64,000 bases of DNA, taken from positions 85,118 to 149,117 of the forward strand of contig NZ_BFBB01000005.1 in assembly GCF_003114855.1 (NCBI RefSeq), read 5' to 3'. Below are positions 26,428 through 36,488 of the stretch, in pieces (the first letter of the stretch is position 1; each line of letters opens with the position of its first letter). The translations under genes were made by a program, and so were the position numbers. The notes under the pieces were generated by a model that was not told the DNA's origin, searched no databases, and worked only from the letters and a program-made list of their open reading frames with translations. This stretch comes from Leptospira ryugenii (GTDB taxonomy: Bacteria > Spirochaetota > Leptospiria > Leptospirales > Leptospiraceae).

Positions 26428-27503
26428 TTTCTTCCTCAGGGCTTGATACTTCTACCCCTTTGATTTGGTCGATTGCTCTTTTGGCTGCTTTTTGCACTTT
26501 GGGACTTGGATCACGATCTCTTTTATATTCCAAGAGGTCAAGCGCAGAGGGATCTTTTAAATTTCCCATGTGCTCTATCACACGCAGGCGGACCATAGCA
26601 TCATCGTCTCTTGCGAATTCATTCAACTCCTGGATGACATCTTTATCACCTAAAAGTACGAGCGCACCGATGGTATAAATTTTGAGAGATTGAGCTTTTT
26701 TGCCATCTAATTTGCCAGCAGTCTTTTTTAAAGAATCCAATAATTCGAGTAATTTAGATTTTGCATTGTTAGCTTTTATTTTCCCTAATGCATTGATGGA
26801 ATAACATCTTAAAGTTGTCGGGGCAGCATCGTCAAAAGCTAAGTCAGATAACATAGACTCCGCGGAAGAGTCTTTAACTGAGCCAAAATATAAGGCAATC
26901 TGTGCTCTTGTATCGCTATTGTTAAACTTTTCTTTGAATTTTATTTGGAAAAACGGGGAAGCTTCGATGCCATTGGGTAATTCAGCGAGTGTATTAATCA
27001 TTAAAGTCAACTGATTTGAGCTTTTAGTGAAATCTTCTTTTCTTACTTTCTCAATCAGAGGGCCCACTGCGGTAGTCAGTTTTAACTTTTTGGCTGTAGA
27101 GATAGCCTGTTTCGTGACATCTTCATTTGGATCTTCAAAAAGACGAATCACAAGGTCACCAAATTGATGTAAATTTAGTTCACCTACGGTTCGTAATACG
27201 ACAATTTTTACTCCGATGTCTTTTTCGGATTCTAACAATTCTCCTAAATACAGGTACAATTCATTGGCTTGTTCTTTAGGGAAAGACAACAACTCAAACA
27301 GAGCCTGTTTTCTTTCCTGAGAGGTTCCATAACGTAATACTTTAGAAAGGACTTCTTTCTTTTTGAGGATTTGTTCCTCGGTCAATTGTCCTTTTTTCTT
27401 TTCAACTTTTGTGGGAGGGTTTTGTGGATTGGTTTCGTTTGTTTGGGTGACCTCCGAAGAAAGGAGACTCCCAAACAGCAATAAACTGATTACGGTACAG
27501 CGC

Positions 27504-27971
<468 letters not shown>

Positions 27972-28006
27972 TCTATTCCTCTTTTCCTATCTCTCCCTAG
28001 TAGACG

Positions 28007-30526
28007 TTACGACTGAACCAAAGGGAAACCATACTTTGTCTTTGGGGAAGGAGCCTCTAAGAGAGGAACCTTCCAAATTTGTTCCGCATACTCGCGAATG
28101 GTCCTGTCGGAGGAAAATTTCCCCACCCGTGCAACGTTTAGGATAGATTTTTCTGTCCAGGAGTCTTCGTTTAAAAAATCACTCGCAATTCGGTCTTGTA
28201 TGCTATCGTAAGCGGCAAAATCTGCAAGAAGTAAATAACTATCTTGGTAGACGAGACTATCGTAAATGGGGTTAAAAATGCCATGCTCTGAAGGTGAGAA
28301 GAAATTTTCTCGGATCATCAAAAGCACCCGTTTCAACTCACTATTTGCCTCTAAATAATCCTGAGGTCGGTAGCCCTTCTCTTTCAGAGCAAATACTTCA
28401 GGAGTTTTTAGGCCAAAAATATAAATATTCTCTTCTCCTACTTCTTCTAACATCTCAACATTTGCACCATCCAAGGTTCCCACTGTCAGCGCACCGTTTA
28501 ACATGAATTTCATATTGCTCGTACCAGAGGCTTCTGTTCCTGCAGTTGAGATTTGCTCTGAAAGATTACTTCCAGGAATGATACTCTCAGCCAAAGACAC
28601 TCGGTAATTTGGCAAAAAGACCAATTTCAATCGATCGGCGACATCTGGGTCATGGTTCACCACTTGTGCCACATTGTTGATCAATTTGATGATCAATTTT
28701 GCCATATAATATCCCGGTGCAGCTTTGCCTCCAAATATGACTGTTCTCGGCGTTACAGTTATGTTTGGATTTTCTTTGATCCTTCGATAAACTGCGATCA
28801 CTCGCAGAACATTTAACAATTGTCTTTTGTATTCATGAAACCGTTTGATTTGTGTATCAATCAGAGAATTTGGATCTATGCTGATTCCCGTTTCACTCTT
28901 AATCAACTTTGCTAATCGATCTTTATTTGTCTTCTTTACTTTGATCCAATCAGCTTTGAATTCTTTGTCTTTGACAAATGCTTCTAAATTTTTTAACTCA
29001 CTTAAGTTTGTCGCAAACTTTGGCCCTAATTTTTTTTGGATTAGGTAAGACAAACTAGGGTTAGACTGAATGAGCCATCTCCGAGGAGTTATACCATTGG
29101 TTTTGTTATTAAACTTTTCTGGGAAGAGTTTATAAAAAGATTTGAAGATTGTAGTGGTGATTAATTCAGAATGGAGAGCCGCCACACCATTTACCTGGTG
29201 TGAGCCTATAACGGCAAGATTTGCCATGCGAATTCTTTTTTCTGCACCTTCTTGGATTACACTGACTTCACTGATTTCATCAGGTGAAAGTACATTCTTT
29301 GCCTTCGCCCATTCCAAAAATCTAAAGTTGATCTCATAGATGATTTCTAAATGACGAGGAAGTAACCTTTCGAATAAACTCACCTTCCATGTCTCTAAAG
29401 CCTCAGGCAAAACTGTATGGTTTGTATAAGCAAATATCTTTGTAGTCAAATCCCAAGCGTCTTCCCAAGACCAGTTTTCTTGGTCTACCAAAACGCGCAT
29501 GAGCTCTGCAATGCCTATGCTTGGATGTGTATCGTTTAATTGGATGGCAACTTTTTCTGCGAGATTTTTGTAGGTGCCCTCAGCTTGTTTGTGTCTCAGC
29601 AAAATATCTTGGAGAGAGGCCGCGACCATAAAGTACTGTTGTTTGAGTCTGAGTTCTTTTCCTTGTTCGGTGGTATCATTGGGGTAGAGTACTTTGGATA
29701 TGTTTTCAGAGATAGACTTATCTTGGACTGCCCGCATATAATCCCCGTGGTTGAAGTAATCCAAATTAAACTCTTCCGATGATTTTGCTGTCCATAGCCG
29801 TAAATAATTAACAGTGCTTGTATTGAAGCCAGGGATGGGACAGTCATGTGCCGCTGCGAGCACCGTCTCCGCTGGGATCCAATCGTGTTCAGTACGTCCT
29901 CTGCCTGAGATTTTAGTTTCAGTATAACCATAAAATCCAATCGAATATGTAATGTCTGCACGGATCACTTCATAAGGAACTCCGTCCGCATCCCAATGGT
30001 CGGGCATCTCGACCTGTTGCCCATTTGCAATGATTTGGTTAAAAATCCCATAATCATATCGTATGCCATAGCCAAATCCGGGTACATTTAAGGTTGCCAT
30101 AGAATCCAAAAAACAAGCAGCTAGTCGACCCAGACCTCCATTCCCTAAACCAGCATCCATTTCAAATTCTAAGACTTCTGCCAATTCAAGTCCGAATCCT
30201 TTGATCATCTCACTGACAATGTCGTACAAGCCAAGGTTGATCAATGCATTGGAAAGAGTTTTTCCCATTAAGAATTCTAGGGAAAAATAATAGACCTTTT
30301 TGGGATTTGTTTTGCGGTATCTTTCATCTGTTAGGTTTAGACGATCGATTAAAAAATCTCTCACGGTATGGCCTAGGGCTTTGTAGATATCCTCGTTTTT
30401 TACTGTGTATTTATTTTTGCCGATCGTGTATTCTAGGTGATGAGCGAACTGCTTTTCTAAAGAAATAAGATCAGCTTTTTGTTCTTCCGAAAGGAGGCCG
30501 AGTAAACGAGAGTTTTCTTGGATCAT
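28007..30526 (-). CDS. glgP: Glycogen/maltodextrin phosphorylase
   Basis: 839 residues, the usual length for GT35. The hallmark GNGGLGRLAACFLDS, the nucleotide/PLP-side EASGTSNMKFMLNGALT with the PLP-binding Lys at about 672, and the IDTQIKRFHEYKRQ block are all present. It cleaves alpha-1,4-glucan chains with phosphate to release glucose 1-phosphate. No glycogen synthase, branching or debranching gene is in the window, so the substrate could be glycogen or maltodextrin. It precedes the response regulator on the minus strand and follows the DUF192 gene after 53 bases. Confidence 0.95.
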   Translation of the reverse strand: MIQENSRLLGLLSEEQKADLISLEKQFAHHLEYTIGKNKYTVKNEDIYKALGHTVRDFLIDRLNLTDERYRKTNPKKVYYFSLEFLMGKTLSNALINLGLYDIVSEMIKGFGLELAEVLEFEMDAGLGNGGLGRLAACFLDSMATLNVPGFGYGIRYDYGIFNQIIANGQQVEMPDHWDADGVPYEVIRADITYSIGFYGYTETKISGRGRTEHDWIPAETVLAAAHDCPIPGFNTSTVNYLRLWTAKSSEEFNLDYFNHGDYMRAVQDKSISENISKVLYPNDTTEQGKELRLKQQYFMVAASLQDILLRHKQAEGTYKNLAEKVAIQLNDTHPSIGIAELMRVLVDQENWSWEDAWDLTTKIFAYTNHTVLPEALETWKVSLFERLLPRHLEIIYEINFRFLEWAKAKNVLSPDEISEVSVIQEGAEKRIRMANLAVIGSHQVNGVAALHSELITTTIFKSFYKLFPEKFNNKTNGITPRRWLIQSNPSLSYLIQKKLGPKFATNLSELKNLEAFVKDKEFKADWIKVKKTNKDRLAKLIKSETGISIDPNSLIDTQIKRFHEYKRQLLNVLRVIAVYRRIKENPNITVTPRTVIFGGKAAPGYYMAKLIIKLINNVAQVVNHDPDVADRLKLVFLPNYRVSLAESIIPGSNLSEQISTAGTEASGTSNMKFMLNGALTVGTLDGANVEMLEEVGEENIYIFGLKTPEVFALKEKGYRPQDYLEANSELKRVLLMIRENFFSPSEHGIFNPIYDSLVYQDSYLLLADFAAYDSIQDRIASDFLNEDSWTEKSILNVARVGKFSSDRTIREYAEQIWKVPLLEAPSPKTKYGFPLVQS

Positions 30527-30579
30527 GAGAGCAAATTCTACTGATCCAGCCTTTGTAATTCAAGTAAAAGAAGAGAAAA

Positions 30580-31038
30580 TTAATCCCTTGCAGAAACTTT
30601 TCTTTCCAAGATGAGTGTGGCACCGATTGGAATTTTGTTTTTTTCGAACCAGCCTAAATTCACCTCAAGAGCATACTTCGCTGGTTGTAGTGAATTGTAC
30701 AACTCTTCCGTCTGGTTGGGTTTCATATCGTGAGTTTCCAATAAACTTAGGTTTGCATCAAAATAACCAAGAGAAAGCGGTAGCAAAGTGTTTTTCATCC
30801 AAAAGGATAGGTATTCTTTTTTGGGAAACACGAATAACATGCCTTGGTCTTGGCCTAATTCCTTTCGGTTCATAAGGCCCAAGGCCCTCGTACTTGGATT
30901 ATTTGCGATCTCCAATTTGATGGCTTTGTCGGCAATCGAGCCGAATACAAATTCCGTCTCAATAGGATAAGATTCTGTGGCTTGGCAATTCAGAGAGAGA
31001 AAGAGTGAAATGACTACGATTATTGATTTTGTGAGCAT
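30580..31038 (-). CDS. DUF192 lipoprotein
   Basis: 152 residues. The signal peptide ends LFLSLNC, with a probable lipidated Cys at 18. The DUF192 core follows: NNPSTRALGLMNRKELGQDQGMLFVF, then SFWMKNTLLPLSLGYFDANL and the closing YALEVNLGWFEKNKIPIGATL. DUF192 domains are small beta-barrels whose role is unknown; several are exported. It is six bases from the enoyl-CoA hydratase stop-to-start order on the same strand and may share a transcript. Confidence 0.85.
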   Translation of the reverse strand: MLTKSIIVVISLFLSLNCQATESYPIETEFVFGSIADKAIKLEIANNPSTRALGLMNRKELGQDQGMLFVFPKKEYLSFWMKNTLLPLSLGYFDANLSLLETHDMKPNQTEELYNSLQPAKYALEVNLGWFEKNKIPIGATLILERKVSARD

Positions 31039-31043
31039 ATTCC

Positions 31044-31814
31044 CTAACCTCCAAAATTAGGTTTTCTTTTTTCTAAAAAAGCGCCAAGCCCTTCTTTGGT
31101 TTCAGGGTCAGAAAAACGACCACCAAACAACTGTCTTTCCCATTCGATTCCTCTTTCTAAATTGCCTTCCAGACCTTGGCGGATTGCCATCTTGGCAGCA
31201 CGAATGGCATTGGGTCCTCTTGTCAAAATGGTCTGGATCAATTTTTCAGATTCCTGTAACAAGTCTTCGGCAGATGTAATTTTGTTCACTATGCCAAGTC
31301 GGTAGGCCTCTTCTGCAGAGATCATATCTCCTGTAAAAATCAATTCACTCGCTCGGCCAACCCCTATCAAGCGAGGCAGACGCTGGCTACCACCAAATCC
31401 TGGAAGAAGACCCAAAGAAACCTCAGGCAATCCGAGCTTCGCAGAAGAAGACGCATAACGAATATCACATGATAAAGCAAGCTCTAGACCACCTCCTAGT
31501 GCAAACCCATTCAAAGCCGCAATGGAGACTAAAGGAGAAAGTTCGAGTTTACGGAAGACTTTTTGGCCAAGCTCAGAAAAGTCCCTTCCTTGTGGTTCCG
31601 AAAACGTTTGCATTTTTGCTATATCGGCACCTGCTACAAAAGCCTTTCCCTCACCTGTTAGAATAAAGGCTCGAAGGTGTTTATCTCGCTCCATCTCATC
31701 AATTGCAATGGATATATCTGAAATGACCTGATCATTCAGTGCGTTTAGGGCCTCTGGCCTTTTGATTGTCACCAAAGCGTAACTATTTTTTTTCTGAATA
31801 TCTATGAAACCCAA
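31044..31814 (-). CDS. Enoyl-CoA hydratase/isomerase family protein
   Basis: 256 residues. A TTG start (31814) is supported by GGAG eight bases upstream. The crotonase pattern is complete: RPEALNALND, oxyanion-hole FVAGADIAKM and NGFALGGGLELALSCDIRYA, then LPEVSLGLLPGFGGSQRL with both catalytic Glu positions present. It hydrates trans-2-enoyl-CoA in fatty-acid beta-oxidation, the carbon and energy route used by Leptospira, or a related reaction. No other beta-oxidation gene is adjacent; it lies between a membrane phosphatase and a DUF192 gene. Confidence 0.9.
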   Translation of the reverse strand: MGFIDIQKKNSYALVTIKRPEALNALNDQVISDISIAIDEMERDKHLRAFILTGEGKAFVAGADIAKMQTFSEPQGRDFSELGQKVFRKLELSPLVSIAALNGFALGGGLELALSCDIRYASSSAKLGLPEVSLGLLPGFGGSQRLPRLIGVGRASELIFTGDMISAEEAYRLGIVNKITSAEDLLQESEKLIQTILTRGPNAIRAAKMAIRQGLEGNLERGIEWERQLFGGRFSDPETKEGLGAFLEKRKPNFGG

Positions 31815-31829
31815 GTGTATCTCCGCTAT

Positions 31830-33197
31830 TTAATCTAATTCTAGTATTAAGAACATTGTGTCATCCAAAAATGAGACGATTCCGTATTCTGATTTCAAAT
31901 CTTTGATAATGACATCCTGCAATTCTTCTAAGGAACCCACAGTTTTATTGCGATTTAAAATATGCAATAATCCTTCTGTTCCCAACTCTTTGCCTGATGA
32001 AGTCACACATTCAATAAGTCCGTCTGTATAAATGACAAATCGATCGCCAGATTGAAATGGAACAACCTTTTCCTGAACGATCGGCGAACGAATATTAAAT
32101 CCTAGAATAGATCCATCTGTTTCTATCTCTTCATAATTTCCGTTTTTCGGACAAAAGAGAAGATATGGATGACCTGCATTTCCAATGGTTACTTTTTTGT
32201 CCAAAAAATCAAAGAATAAGTAAACTGCAGAAGCATGGTATCGATTGAGATCTTTTGTTAGACGAATATCCAAATACTCAAGAAGTTTTACTGGAGAAAG
32301 TTTGAATCGGTAGGGAATTGTCGACACCAAGACTTTCATGATGGAGGCAACCATAGCGGATGAAATCCCATGACCTGCCACGTCGGTCAAAAACACTCCT
32401 ACGTTTCCTTCCCGCAATTGAACAAAGTCGAAGAAATCCCCACCGATTGTATTTGGATTTTGACGATAGAATTTAAATTTGAGACCTTGGATTTGCTCAT
32501 CAGCAGGGAATAGTGTATCCTGAACCTTCTTGGCAAGTTCAAGATCTTGTTGGATGACACGTTTCTCTTCTGCATATTTATAAAGTTCTAATATATTCTT
32601 ACGTTTGTTGATGATAAAGAACGTGCCGATCGCAGAAGCGCCAGCATAGGTTAGTAGCGGAAATAATCTGGCAAAGAGTGAAGTAGAATTTAAAAGACTT
32701 TCCGGAAGAAAAAAATTAAACACAATATGAAACATAGAAAAGTAAATCCCAGGGAGGATGCAAGCCCAGCGCTTTAGCCTAAGACTGTATACGAGGATGA
32801 TAATGCTACTGACCATTAAGTAAGCATTGAACAAATAAAAGTTCTCTAGACTTGGAAAGAAACTCAAGGAGTGGGATACTACGTAATAAAAAACACCATC
32901 GGTTACAAAACCACCCAAATGAATCGCAAGACTCAGTATCTCCCGTTTGGTATTGATGATGCCAAACATCAAAACTCGAATCAAAGTGATCAAAAACAAG
33001 AATGGCAAGACCGAGGGAACGATCCTAAAAAATGGTGGGATCAACAAAAGGAAATAAAAAAAGAAATGAATGAAGAAGGCATAATACAGGAAATCGCGTT
33101 CATATTTTTTCTCCATGACGGAGAGAATTTCCTTGTTTCTTGGGCTGTCCTCCCAAGCATACTGTTTCCAGTTCAAATTTGTAAGAAAGAAAAACAT
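31830..33197 (-). CDS. Membrane-bound SpoIIE-type (PP2C) phosphatase
   Basis: Up to 455 residues from the ATG at 33197; an ATG at 33116 would drop 27 residues. Six or so membrane helices (about 37-205) are followed by a short coiled coil and a PP2C/SpoIIE domain with GGDFFDF, LTDVAGHGISSAMVA, YTDGLIE and the closing DDTMF. There is no obvious periplasmic sensor fold. It probably dephosphorylates a STAS-domain antagonist in a partner-switching circuit. The upstream gene stops two bases before its ATG, which suggests coupling. Confidence 0.85.
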   Translation of the reverse strand: MFFFLTNLNWKQYAWEDSPRNKEILSVMEKKYERDFLYYAFFIHFFFYFLLLIPPFFRIVPSVLPFLFLITLIRVLMFGIINTKREILSLAIHLGGFVTDGVFYYVVSHSLSFFPSLENFYLFNAYLMVSSIIILVYSLRLKRWACILPGIYFSMFHIVFNFFLPESLLNSTSLFARLFPLLTYAGASAIGTFFIINKRKNILELYKYAEEKRVIQQDLELAKKVQDTLFPADEQIQGLKFKFYRQNPNTIGGDFFDFVQLREGNVGVFLTDVAGHGISSAMVASIMKVLVSTIPYRFKLSPVKLLEYLDIRLTKDLNRYHASAVYLFFDFLDKKVTIGNAGHPYLLFCPKNGNYEEIETDGSILGFNIRSPIVQEKVVPFQSGDRFVIYTDGLIECVTSSGKELGTEGLLHILNRNKTVGSLEELQDVIIKDLKSEYGIVSFLDDTMFLILELD

Positions 33198-33199
33198 GC

Positions 33200-33538
33200 C
33201 TAAGGCTCACCCCAAAGTATACTTTCAATCTCCGAACCATTTAAGGTAATCGTGAAGGATTTGCCCGTATCGAGATATTGATCCATTTTCGCTGCTAGAT
33301 CCAATGCTTCCTTTTCCGAGTCGATACGAAAGAAAAATGGAAACGAATTCACTTTGTAATTGTAAGGAAAGCGATCAGATACGATAAGTGTGACACGGTA
33401 ATGATTTGTACGGGATTCCAGCACAATGTGACTTACCTCTTTTCGCGACAAGACACGAGTCGTCGGAAGTCGGTTCCATGGGTTTGATTCAGCAAAAATA
33501 CCAAAAGCGAGGAAAAAATAGCAGACTGAGAATCTCAT
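33200..33538 (-). CDS. Small exported protein of unknown function
   Basis: 112 residues from the ATG at 33538, giving a clean signal peptide (1-16, ending IFAES); an ATG at 33583 would put 15 charged residues in front of it. The mature part is basic early and has paired beta segments (HYRVTLIVSDRFPYNY and SFTITLNGSEI). No family is recognised. Its stop lies next to the phosphatase ATG, and its 5' end faces the metallopeptidase gene, so the two genes may share a divergent control region inside coding DNA. Confidence 0.6.
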   Translation of the reverse strand: MRFSVCYFFLAFGIFAESNPWNRLPTTRVLSRKEVSHIVLESRTNHYRVTLIVSDRFPYNYKVNSFPFFFRIDSEKEALDLAAKMDQYLDTGKSFTITLNGSEIESILWGEP

Positions 33539-33581
33539 CCTATGATAGAATTTTGAGAAGTCTCTCGTATTTGAATTTAGC

Positions 33582-34610
33582 ATGACTCAGATGAAAATGC
33601 CTTTATACATCCTTTTTCTTTCCTGCATTGTGATTGTCAACTGTAGAGAGAAATCTGTGAATATTCCTACCAATCCATATGCTTCCTGGTCATTAAGTGA
33701 TCCAGGCTTGCAAAGGAGATCTCTCAATTTCCCTCTCGGTGAAGAATGGAACCTTCGCGTTCAGGATTTAGATGATGTTCACCAAAATACCATCATCTCC
33801 TTAAATGAAATCGATGGAATTTCGGAAAGGCCAATAGCATCTCCACAGGCAGCCGATTTTTCCAGGAAGCTTTTTGCTATACGTAAGAGTTTCCCTGACA
33901 AAGTAAACCAACAACTCGACCAATACTTGATGGGCATCTACTTCGTTAAAAATTTAGGGAGCTCTGGTGTAACAGGTATTATACGATATAACCAAGAGCC
34001 GATTGGAGGCATAGTTTTTTTGGATACCTCACTTCTATCCAAAAAGGCAAATGAGTGGGCTAGTTACAAAGACCGATCTGTCTTTCAATTGAAAGATGGG
34101 GAAGATTTGTATGTAAAAATTGAGGAAGATGAACAAAACAACATAGAAAATGCACTCGCTTTCATTTTACTGCATGAATTTGGCCATATCATCTCCGTGG
34201 TGGATAAAATAGCTCCTGATACTAGCCTCATGAAACGAGATTTTCGAGGCTTCCCCTTTTATAAAGGATTTTGGCTGAGCGAAGTAGAGTCCGAATATGA
34301 TGCAAATATTCATAAAAAATCTGAGATTAAATTTTACGCAAAAGGTAGCATACCTTTAGATCCCGATGGTTTGGATATCTACTCTGAACTAGAGGACACA
34401 CCGTTCGTTACTTTGTACGCTAGCACAAATGCGGATGATAGTTTTTCTGAAGCCTATGCCTCCTATGTGCATGTGGTATTACAAAAGAAACCCTATGAGG
34501 TCTATTTCAAAAAAGGCCAAGATACAAAGCTTATCTTTAAAAATGGGATCACAAGAAGTGATGCCGAAAACCAAGTAGAGGTTTTAAACAAGCTGTTCGG
34601 TATCAAATAG
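33582..34610 (+). CDS. Lipoprotein with HExxH metallopeptidase motif
   Basis: 342 residues. The signal peptide ends VIVNC with the lipidated Cys at 21. The zincin motif HEFGH spans 198-202 within FILLHEFGHI, and a downstream Glu-rich helix (FSEAYASYVHVV, near 285) could provide the third ligand, as in the gluzincin layout. It is predicted to be a periplasm- or surface-facing zinc protease. I do not recognise a named family. It is divergent from the small exported protein and convergent with purM. Confidence 0.72.
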   Translation: MTQMKMPLYILFLSCIVIVNCREKSVNIPTNPYASWSLSDPGLQRRSLNFPLGEEWNLRVQDLDDVHQNTIISLNEIDGISERPIASPQAADFSRKLFAIRKSFPDKVNQQLDQYLMGIYFVKNLGSSGVTGIIRYNQEPIGGIVFLDTSLLSKKANEWASYKDRSVFQLKDGEDLYVKIEEDEQNNIENALAFILLHEFGHIISVVDKIAPDTSLMKRDFRGFPFYKGFWLSEVESEYDANIHKKSEIKFYAKGSIPLDPDGLDIYSELEDTPFVTLYASTNADDSFSEAYASYVHVVLQKKPYEVYFKKGQDTKLIFKNGITRSDAENQVEVLNKLFGIK

Positions 34611-34663
34611 TCGACGATATCAAAAGCACCTAATCTTTTCGATCTTGATTCAATCGCGGTAGT

Positions 34664-35692
34664 TTAGAGAATATCGATTCTACCGCTTGCATTTACCGTC
34701 CCTAGAGGGAAGGCTGTCTCGCCTAGGCTGTTTAACTTTGCTATCGTTTGGGAGAGATTTGCATCCGATACCACAAGTATAAAACCCACACCCATATTAA
34801 AGGTAGAAAACAAATCCTTTTTCTCCAGGTGAAAGTCTTCCTTTAGCCTTTCAAAGACTGTAGACCGAGGGATTTGTGCACTTAAGATTTCTGCGCCTAG
34901 TCCTTTTGGCAAAACACGAGGTATATTTTCATAAAAGCCACCACCAGTAATGTGAACCATACCTTTAATCTCTTCGGTCTCAATTAATTTTAGAATTGGT
35001 TTCACATAAATTCGAGTAGGAACAAATACATCTCTGGTGATAAAATCCAGAAGTTCACCAGAGGGTAATTTCCCGTTGGGCATTAGTAACTTTCTTAAAA
35101 GCGAAAAACCGTTGCTATGTGGTCCAGAGGATTTCAAACCTATGATTTTGTCCCCAACCTGAATATTTCTTCCATCAATCAGTTTATCCTTCTCAACGAC
35201 TCCTACGACAAAACCAGCCAAATCATACTCATCAGCTTCCATTACACCCGGATGTTCCGCTGTTTCACCACCTACAAGTGAACAATCGGCCATTAGGCAT
35301 CCATCAACAATCCCAGAAACGATCTTTTCCATGCGGGCAACATTGAGTTTACCGCATGCTATATAATCCTGGAAAAACAATGATTTACCACCATTTACCA
35401 ATATGTCATTTGCACACATAGCGACCAGGTCGATACCAATGGTGTCATGTTTATCCAGTAGCCGTGCGATTTCTAATTTTGTACCGACTCCATCTGTCCC
35501 TGAAAGAAGGATTGGAGTTTTATAATCTTTTAGAAAACTAACATCATAACAGGCGGCAAAACCACCTAAACCGCCAATGACATTTTGGGAGAAGGTGGAA
35601 GCGACCCTCTCCTTAATATTTTGAACAAATTCTTGGCCTTTTTCGGTATCTACACCTGCTTGTTTATAGGAAATGTTTGTTTGCTCAGACAT
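34664..35692 (-). CDS. purM: Phosphoribosylformylglycinamidine cyclo-ligase (AIR synthase)
   Basis: 342 residues, normal length. The PurM blocks are present: LLSGTDGVGTKLEIA, VGGETAEHPGVM, GLKSSGPHSNGFSLLR and HITGGGFYENIPRVLP. It closes the imidazole ring in purine synthesis, converting FGAM to AIR with ATP. Its ATG abuts the murI stop. It is the last gene of the htrA-aminotransferase-murI-purM group. Confidence 0.95.
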   Translation of the reverse strand: MSEQTNISYKQAGVDTEKGQEFVQNIKERVASTFSQNVIGGLGGFAACYDVSFLKDYKTPILLSGTDGVGTKLEIARLLDKHDTIGIDLVAMCANDILVNGGKSLFFQDYIACGKLNVARMEKIVSGIVDGCLMADCSLVGGETAEHPGVMEADEYDLAGFVVGVVEKDKLIDGRNIQVGDKIIGLKSSGPHSNGFSLLRKLLMPNGKLPSGELLDFITRDVFVPTRIYVKPILKLIETEEIKGMVHITGGGFYENIPRVLPKGLGAEILSAQIPRSTVFERLKEDFHLEKKDLFSTFNMGVGFILVVSDANLSQTIAKLNSLGETAFPLGTVNASGRIDIL

Positions 35693-36484
35693 CTATTTTA
35701 CTTCCTGTGGTTTGATCATCATTAGAGAATACTTGGGTAAAAACTGAGTAAGGACAGAATGAAAGACCTCTGTATGTAAATCATTATCCGAGTTTAGAAA
35801 TACCTTTATTGTTGGATCAGAACTCTTCAATGGCGAGAGAGTATTTTTTATGTGCATTGCTGTTCCCAAATTTCCATCATAAACCTTCACATTTGGAAAG
35901 GAATGTTGAATCTTTTCTTTTAAAAAAACATAATGCGTACAACCCAACACTATAATATTTGTTTGGTCCAAGACTCCGCGAATTTTTTCTTCCAGAAAAT
36001 GCCAAGCTTCCTCCCAAGCACCTTGGTCGATCATTTTTGCCAATCCTTCACAAGCAACAGGGAGATAGGAGTTCTCCTTTTGTAAATTCTGCACCAACTG
36101 ATTGAATTTTTCTTCTTTCAGGGTCAGTGAGGTAGCAAACACAGCAATTGTTTTTCCTGGATTTTCCATGGCTGCCGGTTTGACTGCGGGTTCCATTCCA
36201 AACACTGGGATAGATTCTGTTTTGCGTAAAGGTTCTACTGCCACGGAAGTTGCAGAATTGCAGGCAATCAAACCTGCATCAATCTGGAAGGATTTCAAAA
36301 ATGAAAAAGCACTTTGTGAAATTTCTAGTACAGATTGTTTTGGCAAGTGTCCATAAGGCCCATGGAACAAATCTGCAAAGTAGATATAATTTATATCGGG
36401 CAAACTCTCATACAAACTTTTGAGTACAGAGAGTCCACCTAGTCCCGAATCGAAGAGGCCGATTGTGGAACCATTCTTTCCCAA
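35693..36484 (-). CDS. murI: Glutamate racemase
   Basis: 263 residues from a TTG at 36484. This start gives the standard opening GKNGSTIGLFDSGLGG and leaves four bases after the aminotransferase stop, whereas longer readings overlap that gene by about 100 bases. Active-site residues are Asp12, Cys75 in ACNSAT and Cys182 in GCTHY. It makes D-glutamate for peptidoglycan. It is followed directly by purM. Confidence 0.92.
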   Translation of the reverse strand: MGKNGSTIGLFDSGLGGLSVLKSLYESLPDINYIYFADLFHGPYGHLPKQSVLEISQSAFSFLKSFQIDAGLIACNSATSVAVEPLRKTESIPVFGMEPAVKPAAMENPGKTIAVFATSLTLKEEKFNQLVQNLQKENSYLPVACEGLAKMIDQGAWEEAWHFLEEKIRGVLDQTNIIVLGCTHYVFLKEKIQHSFPNVKVYDGNLGTAMHIKNTLSPLKSSDPTIKVFLNSDNDLHTEVFHSVLTQFLPKYSLMMIKPQEVK

Positions 36485-36488
36485 AAGT